Numbered from the stretch's first letter, positions 21,022 through 30,710 are shown. The stretch: 64,000 bases of DNA from Shewanella frigidimarina (GCF_003797125.1 NZ_RKKE01000003.1:868001-932000); one strand, 5' to 3'. Notes: generated by a model not told the origin, from the letters alone. Made by a program: numbers and translations.

Positions 21022-21558
21022 TTATGTTCTCTGGGCGGTCAACAACCCCATATAACAATCATCGGACCATTTACCATCAACACAGTTATTCTGTTTTAGT
21101 GTCCCTTCCAGAACAAAGCCCACCTTCTCTAATACTTTTCGCGAAGCAGTATTTTCATGAGCGCAAATACCAATGTATTTATGCATACTGAATTGTAGTG
21201 CCCCCCAATCGGTTACCGCGAGCAAGCTTTCACTGGCAAACCCTAATCCTTGCTGTTCTGGCGCAATTAAATAACCTACTTCAGCCCGCCTTAGCTGTGC
21301 ATCATCACATCTAAAACCAATAAGTCCCACGGCCTGACTATTATCAATTCGCTCAATAACAAGCGTTAACCAATCTCCTGACTCAAAAAGCCATACAGCT
21401 TTACGCTGCTCAAATTTAGCGACTATATCTAATTCAGGTTCAATACTTCGAATATATTGATTAACATCTTTATCAAGATGTAAGCGAAGAAAAAAATCCC
21501 AATCCCTGCTCTGTAAATTTCGTAATTTAAGCCGATCACTATAAAGATTTATATCCAT
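21022..21558 (-). CDS. GNAT-family acetyltransferase (RimJ/RimL-like)
   Basis: The 178-residue protein starts with LYSDRLKLRNLQSRDWDFF, typical of the RimJ/RimL/Acetyltransf_3 subgroup. The acetyl-CoA-binding loop is around EQQGLGFASES (residues 98-108), followed by NTASRKVLEKVGF. It probably acetylates a protein N-terminus or a small amine; the substrate is unknown. It is transcribed away from ppiC behind a strong terminator. Confidence 0.8.
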   Translation of the reverse strand: MDINLYSDRLKLRNLQSRDWDFFLRLHLDKDVNQYIRSIEPELDIVAKFEQRKAVWLFESGDWLTLVIERIDNSQAVGLIGFRCDDAQLRRAEVGYLIAPEQQGLGFASESLLAVTDWGALQFSMHKYIGICAHENTASRKVLEKVGFVLEGTLKQNNCVDGKWSDDCYMGLLTAQRT

Positions 21559-21574
21559 ATACCCTCTTTTTAAT

Positions 21575-21610
21575 ACATAAAAATGGCAGCCTAAGCTGCC
21601 ATTTTTATGT
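21575..21610 (-). terminator. Strong terminator after ppiC
   Basis: A perfect 16-bp stem (ACATAAAAATGGCAGC, 21575-21590, with 21595-21610) has a 4-base loop, between ppiC and the GNAT gene. Confidence 0.9.
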
Positions 21611-21627
21611 CACTCACTCAATATTGA

Positions 21628-21906
21628 CTAGCCGCGACTAGTCACTTCAAGTAAATGAAAACCAAATTGTGTTTTTACTGGCCCTTGAACAACATTTAAT
21701 GGTGCACTAAATACCACTTCGTCAAATTCTTTAACCATCATTCCTGGTCCAAAAGAACCTAGTTCACCACCTTGCGCACCAGACGGACAAGAAGAATTTG
21801 CCTTGGCTACGTCAGCGAAATCAGCACCAGCTTCGATTTGTTGCTTGAGTGATTCACATTGTTCTTGAGTGCTTACGAGTAAGTGTCTAGCAGTTGCTTG
21901 TACCAT
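21628..21906 (-). CDS. ppiC: Parvulin-type peptidyl-prolyl isomerase C
   Basis: The 92-residue single-domain cytoplasmic parvulin has the complete signature ARHLLVSTQEQCESL ... GGELGSFGPGMMVKEF ... TQFGFHLLEV. Size is the same as E. coli PpiC (93). It has no signal peptide. It is a single-gene unit with its own terminator. Confidence 0.95.
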   Translation of the reverse strand: MVQATARHLLVSTQEQCESLKQQIEAGADFADVAKANSSCPSGAQGGELGSFGPGMMVKEFDEVVFSAPLNVVQGPVKTQFGFHLLEVTSRG

Positions 21907-21999
21907 AATTTGGCTCCTAAAATATAATAAAATAAAAATGTAACACTAACATAACGACAGAACGATGACATACTTAAGTCATCGTTCCTTTTACGGTAT

Positions 22000-23829
22000 T
22001 TATTTTGCTAATTCAGCTTTTATCCAATCAGCGATTTTATTTTCCATCACCGCCATTGGTAACGACCCTGACGTGAGCAACTGATCATGAAAACCCTTTA
22101 AGTCAAATTTATCACCCAAAGCTTTCTCTGCATCTGCACGTAAGCGCAAAATAGTTAACTGGCCAACTTTATAAGATAGCGCTTGACCAGGTATAGCCAT
22201 GTAACGCTCTACTTCTGCAACAATATCGGACTCCGCCATTGGAGAATTATCTTTCATGTATTGAATAGCTTGTTCGCGACTCCAGCCTTTCGCATGAAGT
22301 CCAGTGTCAACGACTAACCGCATTGCTCTTAACATTTCATCTGATAACTTACCAAAGTACTGATATGGATCATTAAATACGCCCATCTCAATGCCTAAAT
22401 ACTCTGCATACAACGCCCAACCTTCTTCAAACGCAGTGTAACCCTGGAAGCGCTGAAACTGTGGGACGTCGGTTAACTCTTGTTTAATCGCAATCTGAAA
22501 ATGATGACCTGGAGCGGCTTCGTGCAATGATAGGGTTGTCATGCCCCATTTAGGTTGTGCTTTTAAGTTGTAAGTATTGATATAAAATACACCTGGGCGT
22601 GAACCGTCCACAGCAGGTGATTCATACGATGCACCAGCGGCAGATTTCTCACGAAAACTCTCTACGGGCTTAACAATGTAATCCGCTTTAGGCATTACAT
22701 TAAAATACTGAGGTAACACTTGATTTATATGATCTTTAATTGCCATATAACCATCAATCAAATCTTGTCTGTCAGTAAAAAAGTACTGTGATTCTGAAGA
22801 TAAGGAGGCAAAAAATGCGGTTAAATCACCTTTAAAACCAACTTGCTCTCTCACCTTGTCCATCTCGGATAAAATACGTGCAACCTCAGACAAACCAATT
22901 TGATGTATTTCATCCACTGATAAAGTTGTTGTTGTGTGGCTATTAGCTAAGTGTTGATACCAATCTTTACCATTTGGTAAACCCCACCAACCATCTGAAG
23001 CTCGTGAACTGGGTAAATACACATTTTTTACATAGTCACGTAACTGAGTCAATGCCGGTAATAGCTCAGAATCAATAAGTTGAGAGTATTCTTTGGTTAA
23101 TTGTGCTTTTTGTTCAGCTGTAAAACTTTCAGGCAGTAAATTAATTGGGGAATAAAAAAAACTGCTCTGTGCATCAGTAACAAGTTGGGCATCCAACTGA
23201 GGAATAATCCGCTCGACAAGCACTCGTGGTAATACAACTTTACTTGCAATACCTTCATCCATACGTTGCTGTACAAGTTTAGTCCAGTTAATAAACCCAC
23301 GTAAGCGACTTAACCAATTTTGATAATCTTCAACAGTCTTAAATGGTTGAGCACTTTCTCCACTACCCAACTGGACCATTGTGAATACTGTGCTATAAAA
23401 TTGATTAATAGGTAAAAAGTACTCAGGATAAGTTTCTCCAATAAGCTCCATGTTACGATCATAAATAAACATGTCGTAACTGAGTTTAAGTGATGCAGGA
23501 AGTTTATCAACATCAATTGTTTTAGCTTGACTAAAATAATGGCTATTTAAATCATGACGAGCCTTTAAATACTCCTCAGTTAATGCACCACCGAATTGGT
23601 CGTTATAGTCATTGACTCCCACAAAGGTGGCGTAAATCGGCTCAAGCTTTAATTGATCATTAAAAAAATTATCGACCATCGCCAAATACTGCTCTGAGGC
23701 AGACTGAAGCATCACGGCAGCACTAGATTCGGCGGTGGTTTCAGGCGCAGATGAGACAGTAGTGGCTTCAGAACAACCTTGAGCGGCCAATAATAAGGAC
23801 ACAGTCAATGCTAGCAATGTTTTATTCAT
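22000..23829 (-). CDS. DUF885-family lipoprotein, putative metal-dependent carboxypeptidase
   Basis: This 609-residue exported protein begins MNKTLLALTVSLLLAAQGC, a signal peptide ending in a lipobox-like AAQGC with a non-canonical -2 residue. DUF885 hallmarks are HEAAPGHHFQ and FEEGWALYAEYLGIEMG, which resemble a zinc-peptidase HExxxxH arrangement with a downstream glutamate helix. The start chosen is ATG 23829 with AAGGA upstream, because it gives the signal peptide directly. A frame open to 23859 adds 10 residues that would bury it. The substrate is unknown. Confidence 0.85.
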   Translation of the reverse strand: MNKTLLALTVSLLLAAQGCSEATTVSSAPETTAESSAAVMLQSASEQYLAMVDNFFNDQLKLEPIYATFVGVNDYNDQFGGALTEEYLKARHDLNSHYFSQAKTIDVDKLPASLKLSYDMFIYDRNMELIGETYPEYFLPINQFYSTVFTMVQLGSGESAQPFKTVEDYQNWLSRLRGFINWTKLVQQRMDEGIASKVVLPRVLVERIIPQLDAQLVTDAQSSFFYSPINLLPESFTAEQKAQLTKEYSQLIDSELLPALTQLRDYVKNVYLPSSRASDGWWGLPNGKDWYQHLANSHTTTTLSVDEIHQIGLSEVARILSEMDKVREQVGFKGDLTAFFASLSSESQYFFTDRQDLIDGYMAIKDHINQVLPQYFNVMPKADYIVKPVESFREKSAAGASYESPAVDGSRPGVFYINTYNLKAQPKWGMTTLSLHEAAPGHHFQIAIKQELTDVPQFQRFQGYTAFEEGWALYAEYLGIEMGVFNDPYQYFGKLSDEMLRAMRLVVDTGLHAKGWSREQAIQYMKDNSPMAESDIVAEVERYMAIPGQALSYKVGQLTILRLRADAEKALGDKFDLKGFHDQLLTSGSLPMAVMENKIADWIKAELAK

Positions 23830-24370
23830 TTTTATATTCCTTAACACAATTTCACTCACGCCTTATTAGCGTGTCGATTTATCTCAGTGTAACTATTTAA
23901 TCTCGATAAAAATATGACTCTGTTATTACTCTTATGAGACCTGCTATTAGGGTTCATTACCAAGTAATTGTATGCTAATTAGAAGAGGAGTTACCTCACA
24001 ATCCAATAATGCTTATCTATGCCTGACGTAAATTCGATTGCACAACATAAGCTCTCACTCATACAGCCCGCCAATGTCGACTTAAGTGTATAAGGGACAC
24101 TTAAATCGAGTTTGCTCGTTCTGGATAGTTGATTTCCTAATATGCGATATCATTACAATGTGCCACATGACTAAGCAGACATAATCATTTCACTTATTGT
24201 ATCTTTGCATTACGGTTCATGAAACTAAACTTTAACAAATACACACTATCTAACAATTTATTGATTTAGAACATCAGTCAATACGTTTAATTCACGAAAT
24301 CGAAGCCATTAATAAGACAAAATATTTAACCTAGATAAAGAAAAAAATGTATTAGTAGTTTTCTTGTGCA
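23830..24370. other. Intergenic region upstream of DUF885 gene
   Basis: About 540 bases with no credible gene. It contains an imperfect 12-bp inverted repeat, CGACTTAAGTGT (24078-24089) and ACACTTAAATCG (24097-24108), that could be an operator or leader hairpin for the minus-strand gene. Confidence 0.5.
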
Positions 24371-24374
24371 AATA

Positions 24375-24400
24375 AAAAAGCCCCTAAAAAGGGGCTTTTT
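24375..24400 (-). terminator. Terminator of the TonB2 operon
   Basis: AAAAAGCCCC (24375-24384) pairs with GGGGCTTTTT (24391-24400). A minus-strand T-run follows, just past the TPR gene. Confidence 0.88.
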
Positions 24401-24414
24401 AAATCAAGCTTAAG

Positions 24415-25662
24415 TTAAAGCGTTACGTTGTGAATACGAGCTTTTTCTTTGATGTAAGAAATATAGCTCTTAGCACTACGTTCAGTCTTTTTATCATTAG
24501 CAGCAAGAACAGCTCGGTTATAAGCAGACTTGTACTTTTTAAGGCTCAAGTATGCTAAAGCTAGCTCAAATTGAGCTTCACCCGGGTTATCAATACCTGC
24601 ATCAAGTGCTTTTTTAAGCACAGGAATAGCATCATTGTATTTTTGTTCTAAAGCAAGAATACGACCTTGTTTTAAATACAGTTCACCCTTATTACTAACT
24701 GCAGCAGCTTTGCCATAATAGTAAGCAGCTTCTTTTAGCTCTTTAGCATTATGATAAAAACCAGCGAGTGTAGTTAAGCTCTTCTCGTTTTCAGCAACTA
24801 AACCAGACTTCATGTGCTTTTCAAAAATGGTAGCAGCTTTGTAAGGCGAACCTTTTTGCGCTAACAATTGAGACAAACGAGTAATATTACTGTCAGTCTC
24901 TAAAAAGCCATTTTTATATGCTAAATCATATGTTGCAAGTGATTTATCATAGTCTTCAGTCATCAAGTAAAACTGAGCTAACTGAACCCAGAGACGTTTG
25001 TCGTCTTGGAACAAAGGCACCATAGTTTCTAATACTTTTACGGCTTCTTTGTACTTTTTCTGGTTAAAGTAAGCGGTTAACTTCATCTGATACAGACCTT
25101 TATCAGGCGATTCAGCTAAAGATAAACCTTTGTCAGCGACTTGTAGTACTTTATTCCAATCTTTTAACTCAGTGTAGGCAATACCAATTCGACGATACAT
25201 TTGAGCATCTGCCTTACAGGTAAAATCCATCCACTTGTAATAATATGGAATCGCTTCTTTAAACTTTTTCTCTTGTAGTAACAAATCAGCATACAAACGC
25301 ATTGTTGCAGCATGATCTGTACCACCAAGAATGTCAGCATCAACAGCAGTCTTCAAATATTTGATTGCTGTCTTCATCTGACCTTTTTCGGCATAGAAGT
25401 TACCTAACATACGATCGACATACGCTTTGTCGAAGTCGTTTTTAGCATTAGCCTCAAGCAATATTGCAATTGCTTGGTCTAAATTTCCTTCAGTATATGC
25501 TCCAAAAGATTTTTGTACTTTTTTTGCAGCGCTTTCGCCAACGGCACGAGATTGACGCTTGTCAATCTCACACTTTTCCGCAGCAACTACAGTGTTAGAC
25601 AATAATGCACTTCCACAGACGGAAAGTAATAACGCTGTAGCGATACTAGTAACTTTACGCAT
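24415..25662 (-). CDS. TPR-repeat periplasmic protein of the TonB2 operon
   Basis: The 415-residue protein has a signal peptide (MRKVTSIATALLLSVCGSA) and roughly ten tetratricopeptide-like helical repeats, for example AIAILLEANAKNDFDKAYVDRMLGNFY and AIPVLKKALDAGIDNPGEAQFELALAYLSL. Its ATG overlaps the tonB2 stop as TAATG. TPR proteins of this type close TonB2 operons in vibrios and shewanellae and probably scaffold the transport complex in the periplasm. That role is inferred from context. Confidence 0.88.
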   Translation of the reverse strand: MRKVTSIATALLLSVCGSALLSNTVVAAEKCEIDKRQSRAVGESAAKKVQKSFGAYTEGNLDQAIAILLEANAKNDFDKAYVDRMLGNFYAEKGQMKTAIKYLKTAVDADILGGTDHAATMRLYADLLLQEKKFKEAIPYYYKWMDFTCKADAQMYRRIGIAYTELKDWNKVLQVADKGLSLAESPDKGLYQMKLTAYFNQKKYKEAVKVLETMVPLFQDDKRLWVQLAQFYLMTEDYDKSLATYDLAYKNGFLETDSNITRLSQLLAQKGSPYKAATIFEKHMKSGLVAENEKSLTTLAGFYHNAKELKEAAYYYGKAAAVSNKGELYLKQGRILALEQKYNDAIPVLKKALDAGIDNPGEAQFELALAYLSLKKYKSAYNRAVLAANDKKTERSAKSYISYIKEKARIHNVTL

Positions 25663-26282
25663 TATCTACCTCCCTTCTCTAGTGTGAAGTCAAGTTGTAC
25701 TGTCATACCACTTTGTCTTAATGGCTTGCCATCGACAATTTTCGGCTTGTATTTCCATTTTTTCAATGCGCGAATCGCTTCACGATCGAATAAACGCTTA
25801 GGTTCAGCTTTGATAACAGAAACGTCATCAACACCACCTAGTTCGTTAATTGTAAAGGTAAGTTGAACCCAACCCTCTTTACCATCACGAGCTGCAGCAA
25901 TTGGATACTGAGGCTCAATACGAACAATAGGAGTAGCATCACCATCACGAGTCATCATGTTACCAAGCTTAAAACCAGTACTTGGTCCACCAGATTCGAT
26001 CCCACCCATATTGAACGCCATATTAGTGTCAATATTAGATGATGAATCAGGCGGAGTAGTATCCGGCTTCGGTGGCTGCTCCGGTGGTGGAGGTGGCTTA
26101 GGTGTAACCCTTGGTTTTTTCTGTGCCTTCGAATCCTGTTTATCCATCGTAATTTCAATAACAGGGGATTCCGCTGATTCGCCGTTGCGTTGTGCGCCGC
26201 CGCCGACCAGGAAAGCCATGAAAGCAAACAGCCCAAAAGTCACTGCAGCACCAATGATTATTGATACGAGTGCTCTTAGCAT
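25662..26282 (-). CDS. tonB2: TonB2 energy transducer
   Basis: This 206-residue short TonB has an N-terminal membrane helix (LVSIIIGAAVTFGLFAFMAFL), a proline-rich periplasmic linker (PKPPPPPEQPPKPDTTPP), and a TonB C-terminal domain (PQYPIAAARDGKEGWVQL ... ALKKWKYKPKIVDGKP). The start chosen is ATG 26282, one base past the exbD2 stop, with GGGGA nine bases upstream. The in-frame ATG at 26291 has that site directly abutting it. It couples proton motive force to outer-membrane receptors. Confidence 0.93.
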   Translation of the reverse strand: MLRALVSIIIGAAVTFGLFAFMAFLVGGGAQRNGESAESPVIEITMDKQDSKAQKKPRVTPKPPPPPEQPPKPDTTPPDSSSNIDTNMAFNMGGIESGGPSTGFKLGNMMTRDGDATPIVRIEPQYPIAAARDGKEGWVQLTFTINELGGVDDVSVIKAEPKRLFDREAIRALKKWKYKPKIVDGKPLRQSGMTVQLDFTLEKGGR

Positions 26283-26283
26283 A

Positions 26284-26688
26284 TTACTCATTCCCCGCTG
26301 ATACTGAAATTTTATCGATACCTGCAGCTTTAACGTTATCAAGCACTTTTACGACTAAACCATGTAAAGCGTCTTTGTCTGCTTGGATCAGTACAGCTGC
26401 TTCAGGTGCTTCCGCCAACATACGTTCTACGTTTGCAGTTACACGTTCGATATCAACCTGACGGTTTTCCATCATAATGACACCAGTTTTGCTGATACCA
26501 ATAAAGATGTTCGCCGAAGGTTTAGACGTAGCCTGTGACGCTTTAGGCTTGTTGTAGTCTAAGCCTGATGGCTTAACAAACGATGTTGTTACAATAAAGA
26601 AGATCAGCATGATAAACACGATGTCTAGCATCGGGGTCATATCAATTTGCGCTTCCTCTTCCATAGTGGAATGCTTCTTACGTGCCAT
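26284..26688 (-). CDS. exbD2: ExbD2, proton-channel subunit of the TonB2 system
   Basis: The 134-residue ExbD/TolR family protein has one membrane helix, with the conserved proton-path aspartate in QIDMTPMLDIVFIMLIFF, and a periplasmic domain (AAVLIQADKDALHGLVVKVLDNVKAAG). The start is ATG 26688; a TTG two codons upstream is less likely. It ends one base before tonB2, so the two are coupled. Confidence 0.94.
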   Translation of the reverse strand: MARKKHSTMEEEAQIDMTPMLDIVFIMLIFFIVTTSFVKPSGLDYNKPKASQATSKPSANIFIGISKTGVIMMENRQVDIERVTANVERMLAEAPEAAVLIQADKDALHGLVVKVLDNVKAAGIDKISVSAGNE

Positions 26689-26701
26689 GTTCAATCTCTC
26701 T

Positions 26702-27229
26702 CTAGTGGTGAGGCATGCTGTCTTTTAGCTTTTCTAAACTGATTCTCATTTTTGAGTCTAAACGTGTGCTAAAGAAAACACCCGATAGAGCTGCAACCAT
26801 TCCTGCCATTGTCGGCATTGTGGCCATTGAGATACCAGCGGCCATTAAACGAGCATTACTCGTCCCCTGAACTGCCATCACATCGAATACTGAAATCATA
26901 CCGGTTACAGTACCTAATAGACCAATCATTGGACAAATGGCTACTAAGGTTTTGATTAACAGCATACGTGCATTCAAATCTTGCTTCGCTTGGGATACCC
27001 AAGCTTCACGGATACGGTGAGCATGCCAAGAAGTTGTTTCTTCTCTTGCTTCCCATGAGGCGATAACGGCTTGATGTTGTTTTGGTGATATCCAATTTAG
27101 ATACCAATAACGTTCAAGCATTAACACCCACATTAGGAATAGCACTGCTGCAACCAGCCAGAGGACATCGCCTCCGGAGGCCATGAAGCCCCTGACGGAA
27201 TCCCATACGTCCATCAGGATTAGCATCAT
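26702..27229 (-). CDS. exbB2: ExbB2, proton-channel subunit of the TonB2 system
   Basis: The 175-residue MotA/TolQ/ExbB family protein has three membrane segments (near 21-38, 92-118 and 134-156). The family motif is CPMIGLLGTVTGMISVFDVMA. Its ATG overlaps the stop of the upstream TtpC-like gene as TAATG. With ExbD2 it powers TonB2. Confidence 0.94.
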   Translation of the reverse strand: MMLILMDVWDSVRGFMASGGDVLWLVAAVLFLMWVLMLERYWYLNWISPKQHQAVIASWEAREETTSWHAHRIREAWVSQAKQDLNARMLLIKTLVAICPMIGLLGTVTGMISVFDVMAVQGTSNARLMAAGISMATMPTMAGMVAALSGVFFSTRLDSKMRISLEKLKDSMPHH

Positions 27230-28584
27230 TAGTCAGCCCTCTTCTCAGCATGTTCTGCAATGATACCGGCACTTTGTTCTTCAAGAACTTGAACAATAGA
27301 CTTACTACGAGCAACTACAATTGCATGTAATAACATTAGAGGCAATGCAGCAATAAGACCTTGAACGGTAGTAATAAGCGCCATTGAAATACCACCAGCC
27401 ATCAATTTAGGGTCACCAGTACCGAACAATTGAATAGATTGGAAGGTTGCGATCATACCGGTAACTGTACCCAATAGACCCATCATAGGAGCAATAGCAG
27501 CGATAACTTTGATGATTGAAATACGAGCTTCTAAAGCAGGCGTTTCTTTTAAGATTGCTTCATCAAGTTTTAGCTCAAGTGTTTCAACATCAACATCTTT
27601 ATTTGACTGGTATACTTTTAGGATACGACCTAAAGCGTTGTTACCAGGATTTTCGATGTTTTTACGTTGGCTATTAACTTTAGCGCCAATAATAGTTAGA
27701 GTCACTAAACGCTCAATAGCAATTAATGCACCTAAAGCTAACAAGGCAAGAATGATGTAACCAATAGTTCCACCGGCTTCTAAACGATCTTCTAAACTAG
27801 CTTTGTTAGTAAAGATGTTCAGTAGCACGCCACGAGCTGGATCTATATAGAAAGGAGCAACACCTGAAGTAGTATTTTCCCACGATCCAACTGCGCTAAC
27901 CTGATAACCTTCTGGTTGCTGTGATAACTGTTGAATTAAACCAAGTTCAGGTTTGTAAACAACATATTTACCTTCAGCAGTTAAGTTGAAAGGACCTACA
28001 CGGTGAATTGCAGTATTTACTACGTTGCCGTCGATAGCAGTAACATCACCATCAAATTTAACAACTTTACCTGACTCAACCATTTCAAATAACTGTGCTT
28101 CCCAAAATTGTTCTAACTCTTCAATTTTAGGCAGTGATTTACGTGCACCCAATTCAGCAATAAAGGTGTCACGACCAGGAAACTGAGCACTGATGTTAGA
28201 CGCAGCTAACTTACCAGCGAAATCACCAGCTTCACCTTTAACAACACCAAACATTTCACCCAAGTCACCTTGAGCAGTTTTTAAATCTTCTTCTAACTGA
28301 GCAATTTTACGCTCGTTATCCAAGAATGCTTGGTTCAAATCTTTACCGCGTTGCTTTTCAGCAGACAAGGCATTTTTTTCACGCTTAAGTAATTCAGCTT
28401 TATCGCCACGTTCCGCTTGAAATTCTCTTTCACGCTTAGCGTTTGTCTTACCTTCGTTAGCTCGGTCGGCTTTAACTTGCTGTAACAGTTGACCGATAGT
28501 TTTTGGTGCATCTGCAGCAGAAACCATACCAGCTGTTAAAGAGAAAGTTGCAGCCACTAGCACTGATGTAATTAACTTCTTCAT
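27229..28584 (-). CDS. ttpC: TtpC-like protein: periplasmic coiled coil fused to an ExbB-like channel domain
   Basis: The 451-residue protein has a signal peptide (ending near VSAADAP), a charged coiled-coil region (residues 38-110) and a periplasmic domain. Then come three membrane segments and a TolQ/ExbB motif (IAPMMGLLGTVTGMIATFQ). This matches TtpC, the extra subunit required by the Vibrio TonB2 complex. It overlaps both neighbours by TAATG junctions, so the operon is tightly coupled. Confidence 0.9.
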   Translation of the reverse strand: MKKLITSVLVAATFSLTAGMVSAADAPKTIGQLLQQVKADRANEGKTNAKREREFQAERGDKAELLKREKNALSAEKQRGKDLNQAFLDNERKIAQLEEDLKTAQGDLGEMFGVVKGEAGDFAGKLAASNISAQFPGRDTFIAELGARKSLPKIEELEQFWEAQLFEMVESGKVVKFDGDVTAIDGNVVNTAIHRVGPFNLTAEGKYVVYKPELGLIQQLSQQPEGYQVSAVGSWENTTSGVAPFYIDPARGVLLNIFTNKASLEDRLEAGGTIGYIILALLALGALIAIERLVTLTIIGAKVNSQRKNIENPGNNALGRILKVYQSNKDVDVETLELKLDEAILKETPALEARISIIKVIAAIAPMMGLLGTVTGMIATFQSIQLFGTGDPKLMAGGISMALITTVQGLIAALPLMLLHAIVVARSKSIVQVLEEQSAGIIAEHAEKRAD

Positions 28585-29366
28585 TATTGTGCAGTCTCCG
28601 CAGCAGGGATTGGTAATGCGAATAGGTCAAGAGCGCCTTGCTTACGAGCAATGCGGATACCTTTTGTAATATCACGTAGGTAGCTATCGTCTAACTTATT
28701 CCAAGACTTCGCATCTGGGTCGTACATCCATGCGATTTTCTGATCCAAGCTTTGTGCATAAAGTGCAACTCGGCCTAAATTGAAGAAATCAACGAGTACT
28801 TCTTTACCATCTAAATTTAACTTACCAGTATGAACCGATACAAAGCTACCGTACTCACGCTCAATGCTATAAGCATCAAGGATTAGACGGTATTTTTCTG
28901 CCAATGTGACTTCTGCAGTATCAAGGATATCTTTTAAATTTTTAACACGATTCTGACGAGTTTCAATGTTAAATGGTAAATCTAAATTTACGAACTGCTC
29001 TAAAGCGTCAACCATTTTAAACATTAATGGCACAACACCCTGGCGAAGTTTATCTACGCCGTTGATATCAGTTTGAATTAAATCAAGTGAATTTTGTTGA
29101 TCAGCTACCAAGCCTGCAACGTAATCATTGTATGACTTCAATGATTCACGTTCATCAGCAACGCTGCCATACTCAAAAAGCATGTCTTGTGCTTGGTCAA
29201 AATATTTGTCGACTTTCTGTTGCGACGCAGCTGAAGCAGCATTAAGGCTGCTATCGGCTTTTTGAACGTCAGCTAGAGGATCTGCAACAACGAAGTTGCT
29301 GCCAGCTAAAGCCAGAGCGCCAACAAGTGCAGTAGCGATTTTTGTTCTATTGCTTACCTTGGACAT
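28584..29366 (-). CDS. DUF3450 family periplasmic protein
   Basis: The 260-residue protein has a signal peptide (TALVGALALAGSNFVVA) and a long helical, coiled-coil-rich body (AASQQKVDKYFDQAQDMLFEYGSVADERESL). DUF3450 proteins regularly head TonB2/TtpC operons in marine gammaproteobacteria; the function is not established. The start chosen is ATG 29366; a TTG three codons upstream is also open. The stop overlaps the ttpC start (TAATG). Confidence 0.88.
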   Translation of the reverse strand: MSKVSNRTKIATALVGALALAGSNFVVADPLADVQKADSSLNAASAASQQKVDKYFDQAQDMLFEYGSVADERESLKSYNDYVAGLVADQQNSLDLIQTDINGVDKLRQGVVPLMFKMVDALEQFVNLDLPFNIETRQNRVKNLKDILDTAEVTLAEKYRLILDAYSIEREYGSFVSVHTGKLNLDGKEVLVDFFNLGRVALYAQSLDQKIAWMYDPDAKSWNKLDDSYLRDITKGIRIARKQGALDLFALPIPAAETAQ

Positions 29367-29537
29367 AGTTCCCAACCAATTTGAAGTGAATTAAAAAGTT
29401 CAACTTTGCAAAATAACCATGATCTAAAATTGTTAATCAATGTTACTTCAACTAAGCACGTCTTTTTCTTGTGATTGTTAGTTTTTCTTCCCTTTTCTAC
29501 GCCTATTAAAGCGTAGACCCGTTGGCATCATTTCACA

Positions 29538-29561
29538 AAATGTTGACCTATGTCAACATTT
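29538..29561. promoter_or_regulatory. Perfect inverted repeat upstream of the TonB2 operon
   Basis: AAATGTTGAC-CTAT-GTCAACATTT is a perfect 10-bp palindrome with a 4-base spacer, about 170 bases before the DUF3450 start. The form fits a dimeric TetR- or GntR-like operator; no regulator is identified. The rest of the 29367-29750 gap shows no gene. Confidence 0.5.
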
Positions 29562-29750
29562 GCAAAGTTTAAAAACTTGTGGAAAGAGCAGTTAGAGGCG
29601 TTAATGTTGTCGAAAGGTTAATAAATAAACGTCTTCAACATAAATGTATCATAATTTAATGCTAAGCTAAAAAAAATAATTCTTTTTATTCAGTGGGTTA
29701 TAAAAAGATGTCAATCCAATAATACTCTCTATTTAGCTTATTCATCATTA

Positions 29751-30710
29751 CTAAATAAATTTTGAACCATGTAAATACCAACCTAAGACTTCATTTTGTT
29801 CATTTTTTAATACTTTGAGTTCATTTAAAATCATATTGTTTTGGTGGAATTTAGCTATAAATGTTGCCAATTTAGTTTCATCAAATGCAGCATTAACCAA
29901 CTCTGTTAATCGTAGCCTTAACGTATCCATTTGTATTGTAATAAATTCAATAAATTCTAACTTTTTTGTAACAGGCCAAAATAATCCAGCTTTAAAAAAT
30001 TGAGCAACGAAACGCATTAAATCACAATCCTGAGCTGCTGCCTCATCAAACATGACTAACAATTTAATCAAGTGATTAATTTCCGCTCTAATCTGTTCAC
30101 ATTGAAGGTCTTTCTTAATTCGCTCAACATCTTCTTGATTGCTGACATTGCCCATGGCATTTGCCATTTTACCTAAACAATTAATTAATAAATTGACTTC
30201 ATCTTTATCAATTAACGTCAAAATTCTTCTATTTCGATTAAGGATCATTGAACGATTATGATGACAAACAATGACAAACTGACCATCATCCTTTAATACT
30301 CTAGTCGCTTCTTCGAGTGACTGCTCAATATTTGAATACTCAAAACCAAATTGAGATATATAAAGATCAACAGAGTTAGGTTCAAAAGGAAGCTGTTCGC
30401 AGCGAGTGCTAGACATTAAAGCGATGTCTATATTTTGATTATTGTTACTTACTGAGTTGGCTAAACTGACTTCAGCTAAATCAACACCAATAATCTTACC
30501 GGTTAGATCACTTGTAGATAACCCGTCACGTAATAACAGCGGTAACGAGCCATTACCCGTGCCAACATCGACGACCAAAAAATTTTCTGTAAGCCCATCG
30601 AACACCAGTTCCCACACATTTTTCAATACACCTTCATAATTACCTGATAATGCTTCACCGAATGACGTTGTGTGTCCTTGCTGCCAATATTCACTCCAGT
30701 GACTATTCAT
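29751..30710 (-). CDS. Class I SAM-dependent methyltransferase
   Basis: The 319-residue protein has motif I VVDVGTGNGSLPLLL (residues 46-60), then IGVDLAEVS, and a motif IV-like region SVDLYISQFGFEYSN followed by LEEATRVLKDDGQFVIVCHH. This is a Methyltransf_11-type fold with an extra helical C-terminal part. The substrate is unknown. It lies between the TonB2 operon and a TonB-dependent receptor but is separated from the receptor by a terminator. Confidence 0.82.
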   Translation of the reverse strand: MNSHWSEYWQQGHTTSFGEALSGNYEGVLKNVWELVFDGLTENFLVVDVGTGNGSLPLLLRDGLSTSDLTGKIIGVDLAEVSLANSVSNNNQNIDIALMSSTRCEQLPFEPNSVDLYISQFGFEYSNIEQSLEEATRVLKDDGQFVIVCHHNRSMILNRNRRILTLIDKDEVNLLINCLGKMANAMGNVSNQEDVERIKKDLQCEQIRAEINHLIKLLVMFDEAAAQDCDLMRFVAQFFKAGLFWPVTKKLEFIEFITIQMDTLRLRLTELVNAAFDETKLATFIAKFHQNNMILNELKVLKNEQNEVLGWYLHGSKFI

